From Lactobacillus acidophilus (lineage in GTDB: Bacteria > Bacillota > Bacilli > Lactobacillales > Lactobacillaceae), in assembly GCF_034298135.1 (NCBI RefSeq), contig NZ_CP139575.1:1736001-1800000 (forward strand): 64,000 bases of DNA. The letters are read 5' to 3'. How positions within the stretch are numbered: the stretch's first letter is position 1; every line of letters begins with the position of its first letter. Positions 1 through 14,279 of the stretch are shown in pieces. The notes under the pieces were generated by a model. The model saw only the letters and a list, made by a program, of their open reading frames with translations. It made no database searches and was not told the origin of the DNA. The position numbers were made by a program, and so were the translations under genes.

Positions 1-1501
1 ATTTGTTTAGCTAACTCGGCTAATGTGTTTGCTCTATACAGCGTTCCTGCCTTCACCTGAGCATCAATTGACTCTTGGGTGGTATTATATGCCGTTGCCT
101 TTATTTTGTCGTCAGCAATCAAATAAAACAATCCACCGTTGGCAATAGCAGCTTTAGCTAAAGTATCACGCTCTGCAAATTCATTTACAAAACGTTTTCC
201 GTCTTTATTAACCATAATATAATTTTCTGGCGGGGTCTGTAATCCAGTAAATAATTCGCCAGTCTTTGGATCAGACACTGGCATCAACTGAATAAATCCC
301 ATTCCAATTAGATCAGCGTTTGCTTCTTCACCTAAACCAATTCCATCACCTGTAATTGCTGGTGAATTAGTTGTCGGCATATCATCGTCAATATGCTTCC
401 AATATGTATTGTATTTTTGCACCATCTTCATATTAGCTCCAAATCCGCCTGAAGCCAATACTACCGCTTTAGCATACACTATTACTTTAGAACCATCATT
501 TTTTTCTGCTTCAATACCGACAATCTTGTTATCTTTCATTAACAAATGCTTTGCGCGTGTCTCAGTTAAAATTGTCGCACCATGCGCATTAATCCAATCG
601 CCCAAAACATGAATATAGGCATATCCCATAGGTTCAACAGGCTTATGTCCCCTACGCCAAAGTGCTCCAACAGGCATAGTTACTTGACTATCATCAAATT
701 TTACCCCTAAGTCTTTAAGCCATTTAACTGAATCAAGTGCATTATCCACTAATTCTTTAACTAAGGGATAACTACCATGAATTTCATTACCATTTAAATC
801 TGTTCTCTTACCACCAACATAAGTTTGAATTTCGTGAAGCAATTTGGAATCAAATAAGTAATCAGTCCCCGACTCAACGTATTCTTTAATTTGCTTTTGT
901 AATTCTTGAAAATCTTCACGATATTCTGGATCTATATTTTCAACTGGTGTAGAAGCTAAATTTTCAAGATCTTCCTTTTCTCCTGCTAAAGCTTTAAACT
1001 TTTTTTGTCATTCTGGTTCTGCGGCATTCATAGGACCACCAGCACGGCTAGTATTACCACCCATTTGAGGGAATTTTTCAAGTATAACTACCTTATGTCC
1101 TAATTGAATACTACGAGCTACAGCGGCCAATCCTGCGCCCGCAGCACCAATGACTACTACATCAGTATCATATTTTTTGTCTTTTTTAGCAGTACTTTAC
1201 GAGGTTTAGCTCGCCTTTTCCATTCTTCAGAGTTCCCACCAGCTTCATTAATAGTTTGAGCTACGCCATCAATAACACCATGACTAGAAATTGTCGCACC
1301 ACTGACAGCATCAATATTTAAGGTCTGATTATCAACTATTAATTTAGGTAAACGATTAAATACTTCATCTGCAACACCACGTGTTTCACCACTTGCATCA
1401 ACATTAATATCTTCAATTTTATCTTTTGATAGAGTGACCTCCATCGGCATATAGCTGGAACCATGTCCTTGCGCTTTTACAGAATATTTGCTAGGTTTCA
1501 T
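1..1501 (-). pseudogene. Fumarate/urocanate reductase-type flavoprotein, broken and cut by the window edge
   Basis: The reading starts at ATG 1501 with an FMN-binding domain whose DAVSGATISS segment carries the SGAT motif, where FMN is normally attached to the Thr. It continues into a flavocytochrome c/fumarate reductase FAD domain ([14 protein letters not shown] dinucleotide-binding loop, [18 protein letters not shown] further on). Family members move electrons to fumarate, urocanate or similar acceptors under anaerobic conditions. Two lesions are visible: a frameshift near 1180 in an A-rich run just before the FAD loop, and an in-frame TGA at 1008-1010 where the family has Trp (N-A-A-E-P-E-W-Q). 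The remaining frame is open to base 1, so the 3' end lies outside the window. The divergent LysR gene next door is also broken, which suggests joint decay of an unused regulon. Confidence 0.85.
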
Positions 1502-1636
1502 TTTCTATTCTTCCTTTCTTGTCTTTACTGGAAGGGCTTTCTATTTAATTTTAATAACGATTAGCTATCAGGCAAAATAGTAGTATAGCTAATAAGTTAT
1601 AATACTTTTATTATGGAGCTGGTTAACAGGCTGATT

Positions 1637-2633
1637 ATGAACGATCCTGAAGCATTATTACATTATATAGATGTTTTTATTAAAAGAAAGCAATTTTACC
1701 AAAGCTGCACGTGAATTATATATATCACAACCTTAATTTAACCCAATTAATTAAGCGGATAGAGAAAAAATTAGGTGCTGAAATTATTAACCGCAATCAT
1801 ATTCCATTTTCTCTAACAGAAGCTGGAATAATTTATTACAAATACTTGGAAAATATTTCATATAACGATCACCAATTAGAACTTAAGCTTTTGCCTTTCA
1901 CCCATCCTAATAAAGAAATAATTAAATTAGGTACACTGGAAAGCCTAGGAACTTTTATTCTTCCTCAACTTTTACCGCTATTCTTAAAACAAAATCCTAA
2001 CATAGAAATTCAATTATATGAAAATTCACCTCGTGAAAATGAAACTAACCTAATTAATGGAAATATCGATTGTTATATCGGCCAAACCCCTGAAAATTCT
2101 TCTAAGGTAAATTATTTCATTAACTCCGGTTAAGAATATTACATCGTAATTCCCAAAAATTCTAAGTATTATAAACCTAACAATTTAAATTAAAATTCAA
2201 AGATCTTAATTTAAAAGAAGTTTTACAAGCTCCAATGGTCCTAAGTTCATCTGAATCAGCTATACGTCATCAAGTAAATGGTTTATTTCAAAAATTTTAT
2301 ATTAAATCAAATATAGTTTTAGAAAGTAAAAGTATTATTACGGCAACGGAACTTGCTCTTAAAGGACTTGGGCTAACTATCACATCAGCTAGCATCTTAA
2401 AACGAATAAAACAGTCTCCTATAAATTTATTACCAATAGACAAAAGTTTAATTTATATTGATTTCTTCATTGCAACTAAATCAAAAGGAAATGTTTCACC
2501 ATCTATAATTGAACTAATCAAGGAATTCCAACAAATCGATTTTAATTCAACAATAGAACCAAAAAAAGGAGAAGGGCATTGCCTTCTCCTCTGCTTTACT
2601 CCGGCTGTCAGACTCGAACTGACGACATCTTGA
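1637..2633 (+). pseudogene. LysR-family transcriptional regulator, multiply frameshifted
   Basis: The N-terminal winged-helix region is recognisable only across several frames: an initial MNDPEALLHYIDVF, then NFTKAARELYISQP, then LTQLIKRIEKKLGAEIINR. An extra A in a run near 1685 and another base near 1728 break the frame. The substrate-binding domain follows (IIKLGTLESLGTFILPQLLPL), then an in-frame TAA near 2132, another frame change near 2195, and a final segment (APMVLSSSES to LIKEFQQIDFN). The last frame runs into the rrn terminator and the tRNA-Asn gene, so the native stop was probably near 2560. Position and orientation fit a regulator of the divergent flavoprotein gene, itself a pseudogene. 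Confidence 0.8.
2561..2590 (-). terminator. Intrinsic terminator of the rrn operon
   Basis: Read on the minus strand, GGAGAAGG and CCTTCTCC arms close a short loop and are followed by seven T, just after tRNA-Asn. This is a canonical Rho-independent terminator for the whole 16S-23S-5S-tRNA transcript. Confidence 0.85.
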
Positions 2634-2671
2634 TTAACAGTCAAGCGCTCTACCAACTGAGCTAAGCCGGA
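2599..2671 (-). tRNA. tRNA-Asn (anticodon GTT)
   Basis: A cloverleaf folds on the minus strand. The acceptor stem is TCCGGCT/AGCCGGA, the D-arm is AGCTCAGTTGGTAGAGC, the anticodon loop is CTGTTAA giving GUU, and the T-arm contains GTTCGAGTC. The discriminator is G, as expected for Asn. CCA is not encoded. It is the last gene of the rrn operon, directly after 5S. Confidence 0.95.
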
Positions 2672-2684
2672 ATATTAAAAAAGA

Positions 2685-2802
2685 GCACGGCAGCTTCCTA
2701 TCCTCGCAGGCAGTTGCCCACCAACTACTTTCGGCGTTAAGAAGCTTAACTTCTGTGTTCGGCATGGGAACAGGTGTATCCTTCTTGCTTTCGCCACCGT
2801 AC
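2685..2802 (-). rRNA. 5S ribosomal RNA
   Basis: A 118-base segment whose ends pair (GTACGG with CCGTGC) contains the conserved 5S blocks GGGAACAGGTGT and CCGAACACAGAAG on the appropriate strand. It lies between 23S and tRNA-Asn. Confidence 0.93.
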
Positions 2803-2869
2803 TCTTTTGAGCTACTACGCTCAAAACTAAACATAATCTCTCGCAAAAAACCTTACAGTTTGCTTCGCT

Positions 2870-7546
<4,677 letters not shown>

Positions 7547-7714
7547 AAAGTTTGAATGATTGCTCATTCGATTATTTAAGATCTTTGTCTCAAATTTATT
7601 GCTTGCGAATTGACTTCGCTTCTTGTTTGGGTTTTTACACCCGCACACTTTTAGCGAAACTTTGTTCAGTTTTCAAAGTACTACCTCTGTCCGGTTAAAC
7701 CAGACAGCTTTTAT

Positions 7715-7743
7715 ATTTTATCAAACCCTCAAGCTCTTGTCAA
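7715..7743 (-). promoter_or_regulatory. rrn operon promoter
   Basis: On the minus strand there is a consensus -35 TTGACA (7738-7743), a 17-base spacer and -10 TAAAAT (7715-7720). It lies about 170 bases upstream of mature 16S, as expected for the leader. The A-rich (minus-strand) sequence just upstream could act as an UP element. Confidence 0.85.
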
Positions 7744-7759
7744 GAACTTTTTCGAATTT

Positions 7760-8115
7760 GTTTTTTGTCGCTTTCGCTTTCGCTTGACGACATTTAAATA
7801 TGTTACCAGCTTTTCTTTCGCTTTGCAAGTACTTTTTTTATTTTTTCTTTGCTTGGCTTTTTATTCTGCTGTCTTCGTCTCTTCTCTCGAAGCGACTTTA
7901 TTAATTTACCTTATTTTCTTCCTTTTGGCAAATCTTTGTTTTCGTTCGCTTCATTTATGAAACGCTTGGTTTAGTTGTAATTGTTTCTTCTCCTCTCTTC
8001 TCTTTTTGTTAACTATATTCTTTACATTCTGTTCTTTCTGCTTTTTACTCGTTCGTGATTTGCCCCTTTTTTGCCTTTTTTTGCCTAGATTTTTTTTGTA
8101 AAAATTTGCTTTTTT
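7760..8115. other. Pyrimidine-rich gene-free stretch between rrn and def
   Basis: About 350 bases have no plausible gene on either strand. The plus strand is strongly T/C-biased, with repeated TTTCGCTTT-like and TTCTTC tracts, so the minus strand is purine-rich just upstream of the rrn promoter. No second promoter with good -35 and -10 boxes was found. Confidence 0.6.
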
Positions 8116-8123
8116 TATTCTTT

Positions 8124-8537
8124 TTAGATTATTTTTCCATCACAATGATCTATTTCATGTTGAATCGTTTCAGCAACAAAGCCTGAAAACTCTTGCGTTT
8201 CATACTCTAGATTTATATTTTGATATTTCACTGTAATATGCTCATATCTTTTTACTGGTCGTTCACCATTTAAAGATAAACATCCTTCAGTTGCTAAATA
8301 CTCATTACCTTTTTGGATAATTTTTGGATTAAACATCACCATAGGCATTCCTACTATATAAAACGCAATAATTCTTTTAGCTTCTCCAATCATATTGGCT
8401 GCTAAACCTGCTGCTTTATTTCTATTTGCTAATAACGTATCACGTAAATCAACTGCCACTTGCATATCTTTTGCGTTTGCCAAAGTAGATTTTTGCATTA
8501 AAAAAAGTTGATCATGAATTATATTTTTTACTGCCAT
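8124..8537 (-). CDS. def: Peptide deformylase, short form
   Basis: The protein (137 aa) would remove the formyl group from nascent N-terminal Met in the cytoplasm. The three family motifs are present in order: GLAAN (residues 44-48, in place of GxGLAAxQ), EGCLS (84-88, with the metal-ligand Cys) and HEIDH (127-131, two metal His and the catalytic Glu). It is shorter than the roughly 184-aa main deformylase of Gram-positives, so it may be a second copy, as is common in lactobacilli. A TATAAT-like -10 lies upstream near 8570. It stands alone, transcribed toward the rrn operon. Assignment to the family is firm; being the main cellular deformylase is not shown. Confidence 0.88.
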   Translation of the reverse strand: MAVKNIIHDQLFLMQKSTLANAKDMQVAVDLRDTLLANRNKAAGLAANMIGEAKRIIAFYIVGMPMVMFNPKIIQKGNEYLATEGCLSLNGERPVKRYEHITVKYQNINLEYETQEFSGFVAETIQHEIDHCDGKII

Positions 8538-8724
8538 TATTTTTCCACATTTCTAAATAGTTTTTTTCATAATTATACTAAATCAAAAATTAATCTCGAC
8601 AAAATTACTGATGAAACAAATAATAAATAATATTTTGAAACTGGAATTTAATAATAAATTTACGCTTGTACATAGTAAATACGCTAAAATGAGAGATAGA
8701 CATATTTAATGGGAGGCCCAAGTC

Positions 8725-9849
8725 TTGAAGAAATTACTTATCAAACTTGCAGCTGCTAGTCTTTTATCAGCAACAGTACCAACAATGATTGCTCCAACCG
8801 CAACGGTTCATGCAAGTTCATATTCCAGAACTGAGATGCGTAATTTTGTACGTAATGTTTTTGCACAAAATAATAGTCGCGGTAGCGCGGTAATTATTAA
8901 GGATGGTCAACCGCAACAAATTAGTTACGGTTGGGCCTGGTATGGTAAAAAGATCGGCAATGGTAATGAACGCGTAGTTTATCCTACAGGTTCTTTACAA
9001 AAAGTTATTACTGCCGCAATTATTATTCAATTAATGAATGAAAATTTGCATACTAACCAACGCTTTTCACAATATACAAAAATTTCGCGTTGGTATCCTA
9101 ATCTAAAAAATGCCGATAATATTACCTTAGGTCAACTGATGACACACACTTCAGGTATCAATGCAGTTAACACTGAAATTGATCGTAATATTAATTATTC
9201 AGAAGACGATGCAATCAACTGGGCAATTGATAATGTGAACAACACTAGCACAGGCACCCCAGGAACATACTTTTACAATAATACGAACTACATTTTGCTT
9301 GCAGGAATTATCAAAAAAATTAGTGGCCAATCCTATGAAGAGAATTTTAACAATCGAATTGTTAACAAACTTGGTTTAGCCAATACATTCCTTTATCAAA
9401 ACATCCCTAGCTGGAAGACAGATCCAATTTCTTATATATGGAACAATGGCAAAAACTATCAAGAACCTGAATATGTTTCAAGATCATTAGCCTCTCAACT
9501 ACCGGGTGCGGGGAACATGTTCACCACACCAATTGATTATTACAAAATTCAGCTTGGTTTAACTAATGGAAGTATTTTAAGTCGAGAGGACTTTAGGTAT
9601 CTTACTCATTTAAAAAATAGAGTAAATGATTACTCTGGTGGTCTATATCTTGATAATAATGACACTATTAAATCTGCTTATGGAAATTTAACAAATACTC
9701 ACTTTGGTGCATGGATTCAAATGACGGCTGATAACCGCAATGGGTTAATCATGTTTTTAAACCAAACATCAGGCGATGAAAATGCCCAAAAGCAAATGGG
9801 ATATCAAATTTTAAATCATATTAAGCCATATACATTCCTTAGTAGATAA
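8725..9849 (+). CDS. Secreted serine hydrolase, class C beta-lactamase/penicillin-binding fold
   Basis: The start is TTG 8725, placed by the GGGAGG ribosome site at 8711-8716. Residues 1-30 form a signal peptide with a likely cut after VHA. The active-site SxxK is S90-L-Q-K93 and the YxN motif is Y183-N-N185, as in beta-lactamase class C, D-Ala-D-Ala carboxypeptidases and esterases of PF00144. The mature enzyme should act at the cell surface. Its substrate cannot be read from sequence, and true beta-lactamase activity is unlikely in this genus. The gene is monocistronic, with its own promoter region and a terminator directly after the stop. Confidence 0.85.
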   Translation: MKKLLIKLAAASLLSATVPTMIAPTATVHASSYSRTEMRNFVRNVFAQNNSRGSAVIIKDGQPQQISYGWAWYGKKIGNGNERVVYPTGSLQKVITAAIIIQLMNENLHTNQRFSQYTKISRWYPNLKNADNITLGQLMTHTSGINAVNTEIDRNINYSEDDAINWAIDNVNNTSTGTPGTYFYNNTNYILLAGIIKKISGQSYEENFNNRIVNKLGLANTFLYQNIPSWKTDPISYIWNNGKNYQEPEYVSRSLASQLPGAGNMFTTPIDYYKIQLGLTNGSILSREDFRYLTHLKNRVNDYSGGLYLDNNDTIKSAYGNLTNTHFGAWIQMTADNRNGLIMFLNQTSGDENAQKQMGYQILNHIKPYTFLSR

Positions 9850-9876
9850 AAAAGAAGCCTTAAGGCTTCTTTTTTT
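9849..9876. terminator. Bidirectional terminator
   Basis: The arms AAAAAAGAAGCC and GGCTTCTTTTTTT serve both the serine hydrolase on the plus strand and the helicase gene on the minus strand. Confidence 0.85.
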
Positions 9877-9877
9877 A

Positions 9878-12712
9878 TTATTCAAATAACAATTCATGCA
9901 TTGAATTATCTAAAGGATGCTTTAGAAGTAAATTCATCCCTACCGCCGGCTTTTTCTTAACACCTAAAAGCTCTTCTTTAACTGAATCAGCCTGAATTGT
10001 AGCTTCTCCTAAATAGAAGAACTGCTTTCCGTCGGCATCGCTTCTTTTCACAAATAAATGTAAATGCATGTCTTTAGTATGCAATAACTTCTTTACCTCT
10101 TCTGAATCTAAATGTCGTGGTACTCTAGTATACCAACGCAAGCTACGTCCATCTTCTAGGGTATTATGATATAGTGCATTTCGTTTTTCATGATCATCTT
10201 TACGATAAGTAATAAAAATTGGAGTATCTTTTTCACCTACACGATAGCCATACATTGGTGCAGAAACATCTTTAGCCCAATTAAGTAAACGACAGGCATC
10301 TTTTCTATCATATTGTTGGTACAACGTAAATTGACTTTGGTTATTGTACTGCCGATTTAGTTCAAGACCGACATCTATTACATCCTTAAAAAGCTGTTTA
10401 AACATTGAATTTTTATTCAATGCATTCCTTAATTCATCATTCAATTTATAATCAAATAAATTACTATGCTCAATTAATGGCCTATCACCATATTGAGCTT
10501 TTTTAGTAGTTTTTCCCTGCTTTACATCAAAAAATGATAAATCTAAAATATCGTCTACTGAACTTAACACTTCATCGTTAACATAGATTTTTTTATGTTG
10601 CAGCTTAGCAAGATAATCTTCTTGCTTAACAAAGTTTTGCTTCAACAGCATTTTTAACAAAACTAATTCATGTGCTCTTTTACCATTAAGTAGTTCTTTA
10701 GTGACAAAACTTAATACTTCATCTTCATATTTATTAAGCTCAATTGGTTCGCCCATTTTTTCTAAAAAGGTTGCATAACTACTTAGTCCGTGGTTATTTG
10801 CAAAAACTTCCGGAGCAACTGTCCCATATTGATAGAAATCTAACAAAAACGGAATTCGACCTAATTTATTTTTTAATTCTTGATAACTACTTCGTAACTC
10901 ACGCATACTATCCAATTTGATCTGATCAAGTGAAGCTAAAATTCTATCAGAAGCTATCTTACTAAAGTTAATTGTAGAAACATCAATAAAATTAGGTAAT
11001 CTCGTCTCTCTTTTGACCTTATCTTTATCACGAGAATTGTCTTGATTCAACGCAATTGGAATTAAGTAATTATTTTTATAATTTCCAATAAAATCAAGAA
11101 TTGTCACAAATTCTTTACCTGGATATTTTCTAAGGCCGCGCCCTAATTGCTGAATAAATACGATAGCAGATTGAGTATTGCGCAACATAATAATTTGATT
11201 CAATGAGGGAATATCTATACCTTCATTAAACAAATCAACAGCAATAATATATTCGATATCTCCGTCTGCTAATTGGCTTACAACTTCAATCCGTTTTTTG
11301 TCACTATCCTTATTAGTCAATGCCACAGCAGGATGACCTTTTTCAGAAAAAAGATTTGCTAATTCATGCGCTTCTTCTTGTCTACTGCAAAATACTAAAC
11401 CTTTAGCCTTATCTCCGCAGTAGCCATAATAATCCATTTCCTTTAAAACATAATTTACACGTTCTTTAGATGCTAAATAACGTAAATTTGTTGTTTCATC
11501 GATTATTTGATTATTGCTTTCATAGTCTTGCACACCCACATAATGAAAAGGAGCCAACATCTTTTCTTCTAATGCATCCCTCAACCGAATCTCATATGCC
11601 AAATTATAGTCAAAAATTTGATACACATTTTGCTCATCCATTCTTTCAGGCGTCGCTGTCATCCCTAATAAGAATTTAGGTTGAAAATAATTTATAATTT
11701 TCTGATAACTAGGAGCGGCAGTTCTATGTGCCTCATCAATTAAAATGTAATCAAATTCGTTTCTAACTAGATCATCAAGCACATTATCTTGGCTTAATGT
11801 TTGAATTGTAGCAAATAAATATCTTTTATCAGTATCATGGTGATTACCGCTTAATATGCCATAATCTGACTTTGCTCCACCAATTACTTTGTAAAAACTA
11901 TCAAGAGTTTTTTTAGCTATTTGCTGACGATGCACTATATATAAAAATTTTTTAGGCTTAAAGTCTTTTACAGCAAAAGCACCTAAATAAGTCTTACCCG
12001 TTCCAGTAGCCGAAACTACTAAAGCCCGCTTAGCTCCTTCATTTACTAATGAATTTAAATTTTTTAAAGCAGCTTTCTGCATTTGATTCGGCTCAATTTT
12101 TGCATTTGAAACGATTTTTTTAGTATTACTTACAGGTTTAATCCAATTTTTCTTGTATTCAGCTAGCCATTCATCAGTAAGAACAAAACTATTCTTTTCT
12201 AATTCAGCAAGTTTTTGTGCCATTTGTCTAGTTAGATCAGCCTGAGTTTTTGAACTAATCTTCAGAGCCCATTCATAATTGGTAAGAAGCGCTGCTCGGG
12301 TAAAGTTGGCACTACCAATTACCACTGTTTGATAATCTTTATGTTCAAACAAATATCCCTTGGCATGAAAGCCACTTTCTGTTGCGACTTTTATTTCTAA
12401 GTTAGGAATTTTCTTTAATTCTTCAAAAACTTTTGGATTATTAAAATTTAAATAGCTTCCTGTAATTATTGTTCCACTGACATTTTTTTGCGCTAAATCA
12501 GCAAGTACAACTTTCAAAGGAACAAGCATATCTTGAGTTATAAACGCTACTGCCCACGTAAATCCTGTACAACTATATAATTCGTTTCTCAAAATTGACC
12601 AAATTTTTTCATCATGATTATTACTTAAAATACTTGGACCTAATGTTTCACTACCAGGATAGGATGAATCATACAAACCATTTAAGATCGCATCTTGCAT
12701 TGCATCTGCCAT
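9878..12712 (-). CDS. PLD-nuclease/DEAH helicase/DUF3427 fusion protein
   Basis: This 944-aa protein has three parts. The N-terminal part (about 1-190) is a phospholipase D-like nuclease domain with a single HxK motif (FHAKGYLF, then GSANFTRAAL). The middle (about 210-560) is a superfamily 2 helicase with Walker A (SATGTGKT), DEAH Walker B, motif III (MTATPER) and motif VI (QQLGRGLRKYPGK). The C-terminal 350 residues match the DUF3427 arrangement. One HKD motif implies the nuclease works as a dimer. Proteins of this architecture resemble type III restriction subunits and often sit in defence loci, so DNA restriction or repair is a fair inference. It stands alone: no methyltransferase or other partner is adjacent, and terminators lie on both sides. 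Confidence 0.85.
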   Translation of the reverse strand: MADAMQDAILNGLYDSSYPGSETLGPSILSNNHDEKIWSILRNELYSCTGFTWAVAFITQDMLVPLKVVLADLAQKNVSGTIITGSYLNFNNPKVFEELKKIPNLEIKVATESGFHAKGYLFEHKDYQTVVIGSANFTRAALLTNYEWALKISSKTQADLTRQMAQKLAELEKNSFVLTDEWLAEYKKNWIKPVSNTKKIVSNAKIEPNQMQKAALKNLNSLVNEGAKRALVVSATGTGKTYLGAFAVKDFKPKKFLYIVHRQQIAKKTLDSFYKVIGGAKSDYGILSGNHHDTDKRYLFATIQTLSQDNVLDDLVRNEFDYILIDEAHRTAAPSYQKIINYFQPKFLLGMTATPERMDEQNVYQIFDYNLAYEIRLRDALEEKMLAPFHYVGVQDYESNNQIIDETTNLRYLASKERVNYVLKEMDYYGYCGDKAKGLVFCSRQEEAHELANLFSEKGHPAVALTNKDSDKKRIEVVSQLADGDIEYIIAVDLFNEGIDIPSLNQIIMLRNTQSAIVFIQQLGRGLRKYPGKEFVTILDFIGNYKNNYLIPIALNQDNSRDKDKVKRETRLPNFIDVSTINFSKIASDRILASLDQIKLDSMRELRSSYQELKNKLGRIPFLLDFYQYGTVAPEVFANNHGLSSYATFLEKMGEPIELNKYEDEVLSFVTKELLNGKRAHELVLLKMLLKQNFVKQEDYLAKLQHKKIYVNDEVLSSVDDILDLSFFDVKQGKTTKKAQYGDRPLIEHSNLFDYKLNDELRNALNKNSMFKQLFKDVIDVGLELNRQYNNQSQFTLYQQYDRKDACRLLNWAKDVSAPMYGYRVGEKDTPIFITYRKDDHEKRNALYHNTLEDGRSLRWYTRVPRHLDSEEVKKLLHTKDMHLHLFVKRSDADGKQFFYLGEATIQADSVKEELLGVKKKPAVGMNLLLKHPLDNSMHELLFE

Positions 12713-12739
12713 ATTTTGTCACCTCAAAACAATTCTACT

Positions 12740-12774
12740 AAAAAAGCATTCGCTTTTTATAAACGAACGCTTTT
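12740..12774 (-). terminator. Terminator of the permease gene
   Basis: On the minus strand, AAAGCGTTCG and CGAATGCTTT arms are followed by a T run. It overlaps the permease stop codon and precedes the helicase gene. Confidence 0.75.
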
Positions 12775-14215
12775 ATTGATTTTGCCATTTTGCATGCCAG
12801 CGATAAAGAATCAACGGTAATACTGAAACAATTGCACACATACCAACTAATGTCCAAATATAAATATGACGTAACCGGATCGGGGTTCCTTGTGCAGGAA
12901 CAAAGGTTACAAAGAATGCCACAATAGTAATAACTAGTGCTACTGCAGCAATTGCAATACTTAAATTGGGATTTTTGGTCATGTAATACATACGGTGATA
13001 ATCTTCATGTTTTCTCTTCAAAACAATGTAAGAAATCAACATTATCATATAAACCATTAAATACTGTGCTGTAGTGGCAGCTAAAGATACATTAAATGCA
13101 AAATCGGCATCAGCACCACTAGTAAAGGTAATTAATAATGCAGAAATAGTTACAATACTTGATTGTAAAATCATAATTCTGATTGGTACACCATGCTTAG
13201 TAGTTTTGGCAAAAAATTTAGGCATGTAACCATCTTTAGCAGCTTCATACATCCCTTGGTTAGGACCAGCAATCCAGTTACCCAATTCACCGATAATTCC
13301 GCATGCTAGCATTATCCCAACAATTTTTTGTAAAACATCTCCTGGTAATCCAATTGAAGTAAGTAACTTACCATAAGTGTAAACAAAACCAGTACTATTT
13401 TGAATTTGATCTTTAGGAACTGTCATTCCAATTGCCATACTACCTAAAAGATCAAAACAAATAGCTGTAATTGCTAAAGCAAGCATAACTTTTGAATATG
13501 ACTTAGGATGATCCAAATTTTTAACATGTGGAGCAGATGCTTCACCACCACAAAAAGCCAACATGAAAGGAACAAATGCAACTAGTGTAGTGCCATTTAA
13601 TTGATGTGGGATAACCGTATTCCAATTAATTGTCATATGTAAGGGATGCCCTTGTAACACATAAACAAAAAACGAAATAATCAAAAGGATTACAGGTGTC
13701 GAAATTCCAAGAATGAAGAGCCATTCAGCGATTCTACCTATCTTTTTAATACCAATTATCTGAATTGCCGTAGCACCCCATAAAATAATCATCATCAAAA
13801 TGAAACGCATCAGCGGTGTAGTATTAAACCAAGGCGTATTAAAAGTGATTGAAAGAGCACCAATAATCACATACATCATGGTATCCATCCCAACTGTAAT
13901 ATGGATCCATTGATAAAACATAGCAGTCCATCCAGTCTTATCGCCCAGTGAACCTTTTACCCAAGTAAAAATACCGCCTTTTTCCCAACCGTTAATTGAA
14001 GCCATTTCACCAGCCATTTGAGTGATGGGAATAAACCAGGCAATTCCAGCAATTAGCAAATAAAATAGTGCAGTAGCACCAGTCTTGCCAAACGGTGCTA
14101 GTTCATCAACGGAAATAACCATTGAACTAGTCATCGCAAACAGCTTAAATGCCGTTAACCGATTGTACTTAAGATCTTGCTCTAAAGCCCAATCTTCTGT
14201 TTTCTCGTCATTCAA
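12773..14215 (-). CDS. APC-superfamily amino-acid antiporter/permease, GadC-like
   Basis: This 480-aa, highly hydrophobic protein has about 12 membrane helices. The N-terminal TAFKLFAMTSSMVISV segment and the overall length fit the glutamate:GABA antiporter branch of the APC superfamily. It should exchange an amino acid across the cytoplasmic membrane; the substrate is not determined, and no decarboxylase gene is adjacent to indicate one. The start is a TTG, with AGGGG about 10 bases upstream. The -10 of its likely promoter sits in the loop of a perfect 18-base inverted repeat, described separately. Confidence 0.8.
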   Translation of the reverse strand: MNDEKTEDWALEQDLKYNRLTAFKLFAMTSSMVISVDELAPFGKTGATALFYLLIAGIAWFIPITQMAGEMASINGWEKGGIFTWVKGSLGDKTGWTAMFYQWIHITVGMDTMMYVIIGALSITFNTPWFNTTPLMRFILMMIILWGATAIQIIGIKKIGRIAEWLFILGISTPVILLIISFFVYVLQGHPLHMTINWNTVIPHQLNGTTLVAFVPFMLAFCGGEASAPHVKNLDHPKSYSKVMLALAITAICFDLLGSMAIGMTVPKDQIQNSTGFVYTYGKLLTSIGLPGDVLQKIVGIMLACGIIGELGNWIAGPNQGMYEAAKDGYMPKFFAKTTKHGVPIRIMILQSSIVTISALLITFTSGADADFAFNVSLAATTAQYLMVYMIMLISYIVLKRKHEDYHRMYYMTKNPNLSIAIAAVALVITIVAFFVTFVPAQGTPIRLRHIYIWTLVGMCAIVSVLPLILYRWHAKWQNQ

Positions 14216-14234
14216 GAAAATTCAACCCCTATTT

Positions 14235-14279
14235 TTTAAAATGTCAAAAACATTATACTAGTGTTTTTGACATTTTAAA
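14235..14279. promoter_or_regulatory. Perfect 18-base inverted repeat around a promoter
   Basis: The arms TTTAAAATGTCAAAAACA (14235-14252) and its exact complement (14262-14279) flank a 9-base loop. On the minus strand the loop and adjacent base form TATAAT, with TTTAAA 16 bases upstream, placing a promoter for the permease inside the repeat. The right arm overlaps the stop of the exonuclease gene. It could be an operator or an unusual terminator of xth; no T run follows the hairpin. Confidence 0.6.
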
